NCBI GenBank assembly: GCA_937895695.1
Contig: CALBLM010000303.1
Coordinates: 1-13,520 of the forward strand
DNA: 13,520 nt
Direction: 5' to 3'
DNA from: an uncultured Megasphaera sp.
Lineage (GTDB): Bacteria; Bacillota; Negativicutes; Veillonellales; Megasphaeraceae
Positions 5,810 to 13,212 of this stretch are shown here, in pieces (the first letter of the stretch is position 1; the number at the start of each line of letters is the position of its first letter). Position numbers and translations under genes: made by a program. The notes under the pieces are model-generated. The model ran no database searches, was not told where the DNA came from, and was given only the letters and a program-made list of their open reading frames with translations.

Positions 5810-7096
5810 ATGGATATATGTATTACACCTAAGGCATTGGGCGGTACCGTGTCTATCCCTTCGTCTAAAAGTATTGGTCACCGCGATTTGATTTGTGCAG
5901 CCCTGGCTGAAGGCGAAAGTATTGTCGAAAATATTTCTATTTCTCAGGATATAGAAGCGACATGTCGCGTACTGCAGGCTTTTGGAGCTGTCATTGAAAG
6001 AATTCCTTCAGCCCATACGGGGCGTGCGGCATATCGTGTCACAGGCGGCCTCAAACCGCAAACCCAGCCGGTTATGGCCGATTGCTGTGAATCTGGGTCG
6101 ACCTTGCGATTTTTGATTCCTGTCGGTATGCTGAACGACCAAAGGGTAACGTTTATTGGACAGGGAAAACTGCCTAAACGACCGTTGGACCCGTATTATC
6201 AGATTTTTGCAGACCATCATATCACGTATACGCTGACAGATGACGGTTTGCCAATGACCGTTCAGGGACGATTACAGCCGGGACGCTATGCACTAGCTGG
6301 CAATGTCAGTTCCCAGTTTTTTACAGGACTATTACTAACCCTTCCGCTGTTGGATGGGGATTCCGTATTGGAAAGTACGACGACGCTGGAATCGCTCAGC
6401 TATGTTACCATGACGTTGGATTGCATGGCTCGCCATGGCGTGCATGTCCAATGGGATGGGAAAAATACCTTCCACATTCCAGGAAATCAGTCATATCAAG
6501 CCGGAACGTATACGGTAGAAGGCGATTATTCGCAGGCAGCCTTTTGGCTTTCTGCTGGCTTATTAGGAAATCCGATTACTTGTACGGGATTACGCCAGCA
6601 TTCCTCTCAAGGTGATGAAGCGATTGTTTCTATTTTACAAGATATGAATGGTACGATTGTTGGTAATGACAGCAGTCTGCAGGCACAGCCAAGTTCAACA
6701 GTAGGTACGACGATTGATGTAGAAGACTGCCCCGATTTGGTGCCAGTCCTAACGGTTGTCGCTTCATGCAGCGAAGGAGTAACCCGTATTACGCATGCTG
6801 CAAGAGTACGACTAAAAGAATGCGATCGCCTGCATGCCATGGCTGTTGAATTGAATAAAATTGGAGCATGCATTGAGGAAGAACCAGAAGGACTTATCAT
6901 TCATGGTGTGTCCGGGTTTACGGGCGGCACAGTAGATGGTTGGAATGACCATCGCGTAGCGATGGCTTTGGCAGTGGCCTCGCAACGTTGTCAAAGCCCG
7001 CTGACGATTACCGGTGCATTGTGTGTTTGCAAATCATATCCTACATTTTGGGAAGATTTTGCATTATTAGGTGGTCAATGCGAACAGAAGGGGTAA
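5810..7096 (+). CDS. aroA: 3-phosphoshikimate 1-carboxyvinyltransferase (EPSP synthase)
   Basis: The enzyme joins phosphoenolpyruvate to shikimate 3-phosphate to make EPSP and is the glyphosate target in other organisms. Visible features are the shikimate-binding SSKSIGHRDL (18-27), the PEP-loop region DCCESGSTLRFLIP (91-104), GQGKLPKRPLDP, SSQFFTGLLL, ECDRLHAMA and the C-terminal WNDHRVAMALAVA. At 428 residues it is of normal length. The PEP loop reads ESGSTLRF where E. coli has NAGTAMRP: the Gly and Arg are kept, but the Pro position is Phe, so it is not a standard class I enzyme; I cannot assign its glyphosate class by eye. The ATG at 5810 follows the aroB stop with no gap; the AAAGG at 5791-5795 is somewhat far upstream, so coupling to aroB is likely. 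Confidence 0.95.
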   Translation: MDICITPKALGGTVSIPSSKSIGHRDLICAALAEGESIVENISISQDIEATCRVLQAFGAVIERIPSAHTGRAAYRVTGGLKPQTQPVMADCCESGSTLRFLIPVGMLNDQRVTFIGQGKLPKRPLDPYYQIFADHHITYTLTDDGLPMTVQGRLQPGRYALAGNVSSQFFTGLLLTLPLLDGDSVLESTTTLESLSYVTMTLDCMARHGVHVQWDGKNTFHIPGNQSYQAGTYTVEGDYSQAAFWLSAGLLGNPITCTGLRQHSSQGDEAIVSILQDMNGTIVGNDSSLQAQPSSTVGTTIDVEDCPDLVPVLTVVASCSEGVTRITHAARVRLKECDRLHAMAVELNKIGACIEEEPEGLIIHGVSGFTGGTVDGWNDHRVAMALAVASQRCQSPLTITGALCVCKSYPTFWEDFALLGGQCEQKG

Positions 7097-7099
7097 GAC

Positions 7100-8185
7100 A
7101 TGAATACATTTGGAAACAATATAACAGTCACTATTTTTGGTGAATCTCACGGTACGGCGATTGGTGCCGTATTGGACGGCTTGCCTGCAGGCGAGACGAT
7201 TGACTGGGATGCGGTTCGGTTGGAAATGGCTCGGCGTGCGCCGGGAAAAAATCCCCTTTCAACAGCTCGTTCTGAAAAAGATGCGTTTACTATAGACAGC
7301 GGTTATTTCCAGGAACATACGACAGGAACGCCGCTTTGTATGCGTATTGTCAATGGTGACCATCATTCAAAAGACTATGATCAGTTGCGCCATATCATGC
7401 GGCCCGGTCATGCTGACTACAGCGGCAAAATTCGGTATGGCGGCTATAATGACTATCGCGGTGGTGGCCATTTTTCCGGTAGATTAACAGCACCCTTGGT
7501 CTTTGCCGGTGCTGTTGCTTCTCAGATCTTAGCACGTCACGGTATCTATATTGGGTCTCATATTTTACAGATTGGCAATGTCAAGGACCGTATGTTTTCA
7601 CCGCTTGGAGAAGAAACGACAGCATTGCAGCAGTTAAAAACACAAACTCTTCCCGTACTCGATACGAATCAGGCCGCTGCGATGGAACGAGAAATTCTGA
7701 CGGCGAAACAGCAGCAAGATTCTATCGGCGGCAGTATTGAATGTATTATACAAGGGATGCCGGCAGGTGTTGGAGAACCCTTTTTTGATTCCATCGAAAG
7801 TCAGTTGAGTCATATGATGTTTTCCATTCCGGCAGTCAAAGGTGTTGAATTTGGCGACGGTTTTGCTTTGGCAGCGATGCGGGCGTCCCAAGCCAATGAT
7901 GCCTTCTATTATGAACAGGGACAGGTCAAAACGAAAACCAATCATAATGGCGGTATTAATGGCGGCATTACCAATGGCATGCCGATTCTGTTTCGGTTGG
8001 CGATTAAGCCAACACCGTCTATTAGCCAGCCTCAGGAAACGATTGATACGGATACGCAGAAAAACTGCATGCTGGAAATTACGGGACGCCATGATCCATG
8101 TATCGTTCAGCGGGCCGTACCTGTTGTAGAAGCTGCGGCAGCTTGGACGATACTTGATATGTATCTCGGTGCGAAAAGGATGTGA
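7100..8185 (+). CDS. aroC: Chorismate synthase
   Basis: AroC eliminates phosphate from EPSP to give chorismate, with reduced FMN as cofactor. The N-terminus FGNNITVTIFGESHGTAIG (4-22), RAPGKNPLSTARSEKD, RPGHADYSGKIRYGG followed by NDYRGGGHFSGR, and the late NGGINGGITNGMPI and GRHDPCIVQRAVPVVEA are characteristic family motifs. Length 361 is normal. The AAGGGG site (7088-7093) lies in the tail of aroA, whose stop is three bases before this ATG. The gene ends just before pheA, whose ribosome binding site lies in its last codons. Confidence 0.96.
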   Translation: MNTFGNNITVTIFGESHGTAIGAVLDGLPAGETIDWDAVRLEMARRAPGKNPLSTARSEKDAFTIDSGYFQEHTTGTPLCMRIVNGDHHSKDYDQLRHIMRPGHADYSGKIRYGGYNDYRGGGHFSGRLTAPLVFAGAVASQILARHGIYIGSHILQIGNVKDRMFSPLGEETTALQQLKTQTLPVLDTNQAAAMEREILTAKQQQDSIGGSIECIIQGMPAGVGEPFFDSIESQLSHMMFSIPAVKGVEFGDGFALAAMRASQANDAFYYEQGQVKTKTNHNGGINGGITNGMPILFRLAIKPTPSISQPQETIDTDTQKNCMLEITGRHDPCIVQRAVPVVEAAAAWTILDMYLGAKRM

Positions 8186-8189
8186 AACG

Positions 8190-9065
8190 ATGACTGACGG
8201 TGAGTACACGCTTCCTGTAGGATGTTTTGGTACGCCTGGTTCCTATAGTTACCGGGCCATGAAAGAACATTTTGCAGGAAAATCCATAGAGCCGACCTAT
8301 TATGGCCAATTTGCCGATTTAGTACAGGCCGTAGCCAATGGGACAGTCCGCTATGGCGTACTTCCTATTGAAAACTCTACAACAGGCGGCATTACAGAAG
8401 TATACGATTTGATACACCGATTGAACTGTCATATTGTTGGTGAAAAATATGTCAAAGTTGAACATCATCTGCTGACCATACCGGGGACGAGGTTGGAAGA
8501 TATTCATACGGTCTATTCCCATCCCCAGGGATTGGCACAATGTCAAAAATATCTCAAACAACATCCGAATTGGATATTGCAGCCCTATTTCAGTACGTCT
8601 CAGAGCGCACAGTTTGTACAGCATGAACAGCGACATGATATAGCCGCTATTGCCAATAGTACGGCGGCAGAGATGTACGGCCTTACCATGTTGGAATGCA
8701 ATATCAATGATAACCATACGAATTTTACTCGATTTTTTGTCATTGCACCACAGGCTGAAGATATTGAAGGAGCCGATAAAATCACGTTGGTTTTGACAGT
8801 CCATCATGCTCCCGGTGCGCTATATCATGTCTTGGGTCATTTCTTTTATAATGATATGAATATGACCCATTTGGAATCCCGACCTATTGAAGGCCATCCG
8901 TTTGAATATTTTTTCCATATTGATGTGATGGGAAGCCTCAAGGATCCGGGTGTTGTACGTACGTTACGGGCTTTGAAACGAACGTGCAAGTATTTTAAAC
9001 TACTGGGAAATTATCCGGCTGATACAGAAGGGATGATGCAAAATGAAATTCGGATTAATCGGTGA
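8190..9065 (+). CDS. pheA: Prephenate dehydratase with C-terminal ACT domain
   Basis: The enzyme converts prephenate to phenylpyruvate, the committed step to phenylalanine. Residues 1 to about 187 are the catalytic domain: FGTPGSYSYRA (13-23), VLPIENSTTGGITEVYDLI (57-75), VYSHPQGLAQC (108-118), and NFTRFF (178-183) with the catalytic Thr-Arg-Phe. The rest is an ACT domain with GALY (209-212) and ESRP (229-232), the positions that form the Phe-binding regulatory site in the family. There is no N-terminal chorismate mutase domain, unlike E. coli PheA. I start it at ATG 8190 (291 residues), four bases after the aroC stop, with AAAAGGATG in the end of aroC; the ATG at 8154 inside aroC would add 12 unrelated residues. 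It overlaps aroE by 23 bases. Confidence 0.95.
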   Translation: MTDGEYTLPVGCFGTPGSYSYRAMKEHFAGKSIEPTYYGQFADLVQAVANGTVRYGVLPIENSTTGGITEVYDLIHRLNCHIVGEKYVKVEHHLLTIPGTRLEDIHTVYSHPQGLAQCQKYLKQHPNWILQPYFSTSQSAQFVQHEQRHDIAAIANSTAAEMYGLTMLECNINDNHTNFTRFFVIAPQAEDIEGADKITLVLTVHHAPGALYHVLGHFFYNDMNMTHLESRPIEGHPFEYFFHIDVMGSLKDPGVVRTLRALKRTCKYFKLLGNYPADTEGMMQNEIRINR

Positions 9066-9867
9066 AAAATTAGGACACAGCCAGTCACCGGCGATTCATA
9101 CCAAGCTGTTTCAGCTGTTGGGCATACAAGGAACGTATGATTTGATTGAAATGAACCGCCGTGACGTACCGAATGAATTACTTCGTCTGAAACGGGAAGG
9201 ATATATCGGACTCAATGTAACGATTCCTTATAAAATAGAAGTCATGCCGTTTTTAGCCGATATTGCGCACGAAGCGCAGGTTATCGGCGCGGTCAATACG
9301 ATTTATATGACAGGCGAAGGCAATTTTGGATATAATACGGATTATAGCGGCTTTGGCCGGTCCTTGGACCACGCAGGAATTGCCGTTCAAAACAAAGACT
9401 GTGTTGTCTTAGGGACAGGCGGTGCTGCTCGCGCCATTGTTAAATGTTTATATGATAAGGGGGCTAAGACGATTACCATTGCTTCGCGCAATCCCCAAGA
9501 AAAACCGGAATTTACCGCCTTTGCCCAAAAATTAAAGGGTCGTATGGTTTCTTACGAAGAATTGGCAGACCAAAAAGACGGAGATGTCCTGGTTAACTGT
9601 ACGCCTGTTGGTATGTATCCGAATATGGATGCCTCGCCGATTGCTAAAGAGATTGTAGCGTACTATTCGGCTGTAGTCGACTTAATTTACAATCCCAAAA
9701 CGACACGTATTTTGCAATACGCCCAGCAACAAGGCGCGAAAACCCTAAATGGTATGTATATGCTCGTCGCCCAGGCAATTGGTTCAGAAGAAATATGGCA
9801 AAAACGGCATATAGACAATGCGGTTATAGAAGAAATAGCTAAGGAAATGGAAAAACAATATGAATAG
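9043..9867 (+). CDS. aroE: Shikimate dehydrogenase (NADP+)
   Basis: AroE reduces 3-dehydroshikimate to shikimate. The N-terminal substrate domain shows GEKLGHSQSPAIH (7-19), whose Ser-x-Ser binds substrate, and NVTIPYK (58-64) with the catalytic Lys64; GAVNTI and NTDYSGF complete the active site. The nucleotide-binding domain begins with VLGTGGAARAIV and continues to IASRNPQEK, and NCTPVGMYP is also typical. Length 274 is normal. The ATG lies inside the end of pheA, after AAGGGA (9028-9033), and the gene overlaps aroK by 8 bases, so translation is likely coupled on both sides. Confidence 0.95.
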   Translation: MKFGLIGEKLGHSQSPAIHTKLFQLLGIQGTYDLIEMNRRDVPNELLRLKREGYIGLNVTIPYKIEVMPFLADIAHEAQVIGAVNTIYMTGEGNFGYNTDYSGFGRSLDHAGIAVQNKDCVVLGTGGAARAIVKCLYDKGAKTITIASRNPQEKPEFTAFAQKLKGRMVSYEELADQKDGDVLVNCTPVGMYPNMDASPIAKEIVAYYSAVVDLIYNPKTTRILQYAQQQGAKTLNGMYMLVAQAIGSEEIWQKRHIDNAVIEEIAKEMEKQYE

Positions 9868-10363
9868 CGAAAAAAACATTGTATTGATTGGTATGCCCGG
9901 ATGCGGCAAGACGACATTTGGTAAAGCCATTGCCAAAGAATTACAGCGTCCTTTTTATGATGCTGATGATGTTGTTGTGGAGCAAGAGGGAAAAACGATT
10001 CCTGAACTATTTGCTGTCAGCGAAGACTGTTTTCGTGATGCCGAAACGCGGGCAGCCCAGACATTAGCCACTAAAAAAGGATGTATTATTGCCTGTGGCG
10101 GCGGTGTTGTCAAACGGTCTGTTAATATTGAAATATATAAAAAGACCGGTCTTATCATATGGATAGACAGATCACCGGCAGCTATTGTCGGCGATGTCGA
10201 TGCTGGCAGTCGTCCGTTGCTGCGTGAAGGGGCTCAAAAGATATATGATTTATATCACGAACGTCTTTCGTTGTATCAAAAAGCTGCTGATTATACGATT
10301 GTTAATGACAAGGCGAGTGAAGATGTGATGCGAGAACTAATTGATTGTATCCACACCATATAA
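9860..10363 (+). CDS. aroK: Shikimate kinase
   Basis: AroK phosphorylates shikimate at the 3-hydroxyl with ATP. The 167-residue protein has a Walker A loop GMPGCGKTT (11-19), the shikimate-binding YDADD (33-37) in place of the commoner D-S-D, an ACGGGVV stretch, and RPLLR in the lid region. The length is typical for a free-standing shikimate kinase. Its start overlaps the end of aroE and has only a distant AAGGAA (9841-9846), which fits translational coupling. It is separated from aroD by 26 bp. Confidence 0.94.
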   Translation: MNSEKNIVLIGMPGCGKTTFGKAIAKELQRPFYDADDVVVEQEGKTIPELFAVSEDCFRDAETRAAQTLATKKGCIIACGGGVVKRSVNIEIYKKTGLIIWIDRSPAAIVGDVDAGSRPLLREGAQKIYDLYHERLSLYQKAADYTIVNDKASEDVMRELIDCIHTI

Positions 10364-10389
10364 CGAGATAGAACTAGGGGAGATAGGTA

Positions 10390-11142
10390 ATGATATATAT
10401 AGGTACAGTTCCATTAGATAATCACATTCCCAAAATATGCGTTCCTTTAGTGGGGCGGACAGTTGAAGAAGTGCAGGCAGCATGTCGGAATATACAACAG
10501 GCAGAATTTGATGTCGTAGAATTTCGTGTTGATTTTTTGCGTGATGTTCTGCAAGAAGGGGTAGCGATGGCAGCGTTGCAGGTAGTACGGCAGATGCTTC
10601 CCCATAGTCCCTTGTTGTTTACGTTTCGTACCAAGGCCGAGGGCGGCGAAACGGCGATTTCTGATGACGCCTATGCAGCTCTTTTACGGCAGGCTGTTCC
10701 GTCGGGATGTATTGATGCAGTGGATATAGAATACTTCCGTTGCCAAGAGGATATGGAACCGGTGATGCAGCTAGCGAAAGAAAAGGGCGTGACGATTGTC
10801 ATGAGCAGTCATGATTTTCAAAAAACGCCACCCTTGAAAGAACTCGAACAGCGATTGTTGGCAATGAAACGACGTGGGGCAGATGTAGCAAAACTGGCAT
10901 GCATGCCGCAGTGTGCCGGCGATGTCTTGACGCTGCTGCAGGCGACGGAACATATTAAATTCTTGTATCCCGATGAACCGCTCATTACCATGTCCATGGG
11001 GCAGCTTGGCGTTGTCAGCCGGATTAGTGGTGAAGTATTTGGCTCGGCCATGACGTTTGGTACCGTTGGGATGGCATCGGCACCGGGACAGTTGGATGCG
11101 GCGACATTGCGGCATGTACTGAACGTGTTGCATGGTAACTAA
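10390..11142 (+). CDS. aroD: 3-dehydroquinate dehydratase, type I
   Basis: AroD dehydrates 3-dehydroquinate to 3-dehydroshikimate; type I enzymes use a Schiff-base lysine. The sequence has EFRVDFL (44-50), TFRTKAEGG (78-86), MSSHDFQKTP (138-147) with the catalytic His141, and VAKLACMPQ (166-174) with the Schiff-base Lys168, followed by SMGQLGVVSRI and FGSAMTFGTV. Length 250 is normal. AGGGGAGA lies at 10376-10383. This is the last gene of the operon and completes the seven shikimate-pathway steps; a long hairpin follows its stop by 14 bp. Confidence 0.95.
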   Translation: MIYIGTVPLDNHIPKICVPLVGRTVEEVQAACRNIQQAEFDVVEFRVDFLRDVLQEGVAMAALQVVRQMLPHSPLLFTFRTKAEGGETAISDDAYAALLRQAVPSGCIDAVDIEYFRCQEDMEPVMQLAKEKGVTIVMSSHDFQKTPPLKELEQRLLAMKRRGADVAKLACMPQCAGDVLTLLQATEHIKFLYPDEPLITMSMGQLGVVSRISGEVFGSAMTFGTVGMASAPGQLDAATLRHVLNVLHGN

Positions 11143-11156
11143 AAAAACATCGCACC

Positions 11157-11211
11157 AAAAGGGGCAGTAACAAAATGAGAACGTTGAATTCATTTTGTTA
11201 CTGCCCCTTTT
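11157..11211. terminator. 22-bp perfect hairpin between convergent genes
   Basis: AAAAGGGGCAGTAACAAAAT at 11157-11176 plus GA is perfectly complementary to 11190-11211, a 22-bp stem with an 11-base loop (11179-11189). The T run after the GC-rich part is TTTT on plus, matched by AAAA on the other side, so it can act for aroD and for the convergent lysR gene. The stem is longer than usual for a simple terminator, and a short repeat element is an alternative. Confidence 0.85.
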
Positions 11212-11246
11212 GTCATACTTGCTTACGGCGAAGGTATAGGAAACAC

Positions 11247-12137
11247 TTATAGTACATCACTCGATATAGCGCCTTTTACATAAGAAATACAAGATTTAAC
11301 GACATCGGCCAAGGTATCGTCTTTTTTCCAGATTAGATAGAGCGGTATTTGACAGGTTGGCGACAGCGGTTTCCATTGCATCGGATAAGGATGGCAAATG
11401 GCAGGCTGCAGTGGTTTATACGCAAAAATGAGACGCTGCATATCTGTCCCTAGCAACATCCGTGTATGCAGTGTATTTCCCGTGCCTATATACGATAGGG
11501 GCTGGCTGTTTTTGGGAAGCCAGTTGAAAATTACATCTTGTTCTAACTGTGATGCCGGACCGACGAGAGGGCGTGTCGCTAAATCGGCAGCCGTCATAGA
11601 GGGATGTAGTGCCAATATGTCATTGGCTGCTGTGAAGATACCCACTTGTTCGTGCCAAGGAAGAAGCAAGGTTTGCAGGTTTTGCAATGATGCCGGTTGT
11701 AGTGAACAAACGATGTCCAGTTCGCTGTGGCCTAGCTTTTGCAGCAATGTATCGGGATCAGCTGTATACATTTCGATGTACACATGGTTATGATGGTGTT
11801 GAAAATCAGCTAGAATATTTGCAAGCGATAGGGCAGCCGTAAATTCACCGCAGCCAATACGGATCGTACCGGACAGTTTTTGCAGCATCATCGTAAATTC
11901 TTCTTTTGTTTTGTCTACGAGGGAAAGAATTTCTTCAGCTCGTTTTTTCATCATCCGGCCGTGTTCGGTTAATGCCAAATTTTCTTTGCGATTGAGAAGA
12001 GATACACCGAGTTCTTCTTCTAGCTGCATAATCTGTCGTGATAAAGTCGGTTGAGTTAGGTGTAAATATTGAGCAGCTTTTGTCATATTGCCTGTTTCGG
12101 CAACGGCCAAAAAATACTTTAACATTCGTAATTCCAA
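11247..12137 (-). CDS. LysR-family transcriptional regulator
   Basis: The 296-residue protein has the standard LysR layout: an N-terminal winged helix-turn-helix (MELRMLKYFLAVAETGNMTK onward, recognition part LTQPTLSRQIMQLEEELG at about 28-45, then LLNR), a linker helix, and an effector-binding domain from about residue 90 (IRIGCGEFTAALSLANILAD). The effector is not evident. The first codon is TTG at 12137, supported by AGGTGA (12144-12149) six bases upstream and by the family's usual start just before the L-x-x-F motif; the ATG four codons later lacks a good site. The ribosome binding site overlaps the stop codon of the tetR gene, so the two are co-transcribed. It is convergent with the aro operon, and nothing in the sequence ties it to aromatic control. 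Confidence 0.92.
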   Translation of the reverse strand: MELRMLKYFLAVAETGNMTKAAQYLHLTQPTLSRQIMQLEEELGVSLLNRKENLALTEHGRMMKKRAEEILSLVDKTKEEFTMMLQKLSGTIRIGCGEFTAALSLANILADFQHHHNHVYIEMYTADPDTLLQKLGHSELDIVCSLQPASLQNLQTLLLPWHEQVGIFTAANDILALHPSMTAADLATRPLVGPASQLEQDVIFNWLPKNSQPLSYIGTGNTLHTRMLLGTDMQRLIFAYKPLQPAICHPYPMQWKPLSPTCQIPLYLIWKKDDTLADVVKSCISYVKGAISSDVL

Positions 12138-12147
12138 ACAACGTCAC

Positions 12148-12783
12148 CTACTTTGGTAAAATTTTATCAATACCCAGGTATGCCGCATCAAAAATGGATA
12201 GGGGATGTTGCATCATGTGGGCTGTTTTCATTGCATTATGCTCTGTACCGGAAATCAGATAGATGGGATATAAACCATGGATGTAAGCAGTCAGACAGGT
12301 CATACACTCGTCTTGCTTTTTTTTGCTCATCGACGGCATGAAGCGATTCATACATTGCCGTAGGCTGTCCCAAGCCATGTTCCAGTGATGGTAAAATAGG
12401 AGTAACTCGGATTCCGTACTGCCTGTCCGTAGACCTAGCCAATCGGACGACAACAATCGCAGCATGGCTATACGGTGTTGCAATGATGCGGCTAGAGCTT
12501 GACAAAAATCCTTCCGCGATAGAATAGCTGTCGATTCTTCGACATGACGAAGTTCTTTATCCCAAGCTATTACTTCTTGCGTTAAGAAAGCAAGGAAAAT
12601 AGATTCTTTCGTCGCAAAATAGTTATAAATAGATGCACGGCTGAAAGAAACGCCTTTGCCAATATCCTGTATTGTAATATCCGATGCTTTTTTGTTTGTA
12701 TACAGTGTCATAGCTACTTGTAGGATTTCTTTTTTTCGTTCTTGTATGCGTTTTTCTTTCCGTGTTTCTGAATGCAGCTTCAC
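12148..12783 (-). CDS. TetR-family transcriptional regulator
   Basis: The protein has an N-terminal TetR helix-turn-helix: a basic run (TRKEKRIQERKKEILQVAM), then ITIQDIGKGVSFSRASIYNY and FATKESIFLAF, matching the family signature for helices 2-4. The C-terminal ligand or dimer domain (about residues 60-211) has no recognised specificity. I start it at GTG 12783 (211 residues), because AGGTGA (12789-12794) lies five bases upstream; an earlier GTG at 12792 overlaps that site. It is the first gene of a two-regulator transcription unit with the lysR gene, touching it at the stop codon. A TATAAT (12797-12802, minus strand) lies upstream but is so close to the start that it may not be the real -10 box. 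Confidence 0.9.
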   Translation of the reverse strand: MKLHSETRKEKRIQERKKEILQVAMTLYTNKKASDITIQDIGKGVSFSRASIYNYFATKESIFLAFLTQEVIAWDKELRHVEESTAILSRKDFCQALAASLQHRIAMLRLLSSDWLGLRTGSTESELLLFYHHWNMAWDSLRQCMNRFMPSMSKKKQDECMTCLTAYIHGLYPIYLISGTEHNAMKTAHMMQHPLSIFDAAYLGIDKILPK

Positions 12784-12966
12784 GTCAATCACCTGTATTA
12801 TAATTATGCCACTCCAAAACAGTTATGTATACAATTATGAGTGACTTAGAGAGAATATATAAGAAAAATAGTATAGTTAAGCTTATATTTTGATACTATT
12901 ATTATAAGGTAATGAGTATAATCCTTTCCAATGTTTATAATGTATTGATTGCCATATTTTTAAGCA

Positions 12967-12996
12967 TTGGGAACGACTGATAAGGTCTTGTATAAT
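12967..12996 (+). promoter_or_regulatory. Probable promoter of the SLH porin gene
   Basis: A perfect TATAAT (12991-12996) has TTGGGA (12967-12972) 18 bp upstream. Transcription would begin near 13003, giving a leader of about 210 bases. Other TATAAT boxes upstream lack a good -35 at proper spacing, though additional starts are possible for a highly expressed surface protein. Confidence 0.55.
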
Positions 12997-13106
12997 ATAC
13001 GTAAGGTTTTGGTACGGCAGTATGCTCATGGCGTACCCGTAGGCAGAAACTGTTGACAGAGTAACTAAAGAGGAGAACACGAGAAAGTAAAAGAGAGGAA
13101 ACTAGG

Positions 13107-13192
13107 ACAACTCGCCAATGAACCCTTGTGAAATCCCTTTATGCGCTCGACTGTAACGAAGCAAGACGTTTTAGAGTTGTTTTTTATTTTTT
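13107..13192 (+). promoter_or_regulatory. Terminator-like alternative stem in the SLH leader
   Basis: ACAACTC (13107-13113) is complementary to GAGTTGT (13174-13180), extendable by three pairs including two G-U, and is followed by a T-rich tract of T6-A-T6 (13180-13192). The 60-base loop makes it a weak terminator by itself. The stem is interleaved with the ribosome-binding-site-masking stem, so the two would exclude each other or form a pseudoknot. Confidence 0.35.
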
Positions 13193-13212
13193 GAAAAGGG
13201 GTAATTTCACAA
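13126..13212 (+). promoter_or_regulatory. Stem masking the ribosome binding site of the SLH porin
   Basis: TTGTGAAATCCCTTT (13126-13140) pairs with AAAGGG (13195-13200) and ATTTCACAA (13204-13212), 15 Watson-Crick pairs with a three-base bulge GTA. The 3' strand holds the AAAAGGGG ribosome binding site (13194-13201) and the first base of the start codon, so the pairing would block initiation. The complementarity is direct; a switch role is inferred. Confidence 0.6.

Larger units (their letters stand above)
12784..13211. other. Intergenic region between tetR and the SLH porin
   Basis: No convincing gene is seen here. The first 180 bases are AT-rich and contain several TATAAT-like boxes (12797-12802 minus strand; 12917-12922 and 12936-12941 plus strand) and a repeated CATAATT...TACA motif on the minus strand. 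The best plus-strand promoter is at 12967-12996. From about 13003 the region is the long leader of the SLH gene, with a small hairpin GGTACG (13011-13016)/CGTACC (13032-13037), a purine-rich stretch (13068-13106), and the pairings listed separately. Confidence 0.6.

Noticed and set aside
7634..8209. 191-codon ORF on the minus strand inside aroC
   Set aside because: It lies opposite a well-conserved chorismate synthase gene, has no domain features, and is a shadow of the plus-strand codon pattern.
13053..13081. TTGACA at 13053-13058 as a promoter for the SLH gene
   Set aside because: No -10-like sequence is found 16-18 bp downstream, where the sequence is purine-rich.
13118..13156. 12-codon ORF in the SLH leader (starts MNPCEIP)
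   Set aside because: The nearest AGG is about 12 bases upstream and weak, and the peptide has no special composition; it overlaps the masking stem, so translation could matter, but the evidence is too thin.
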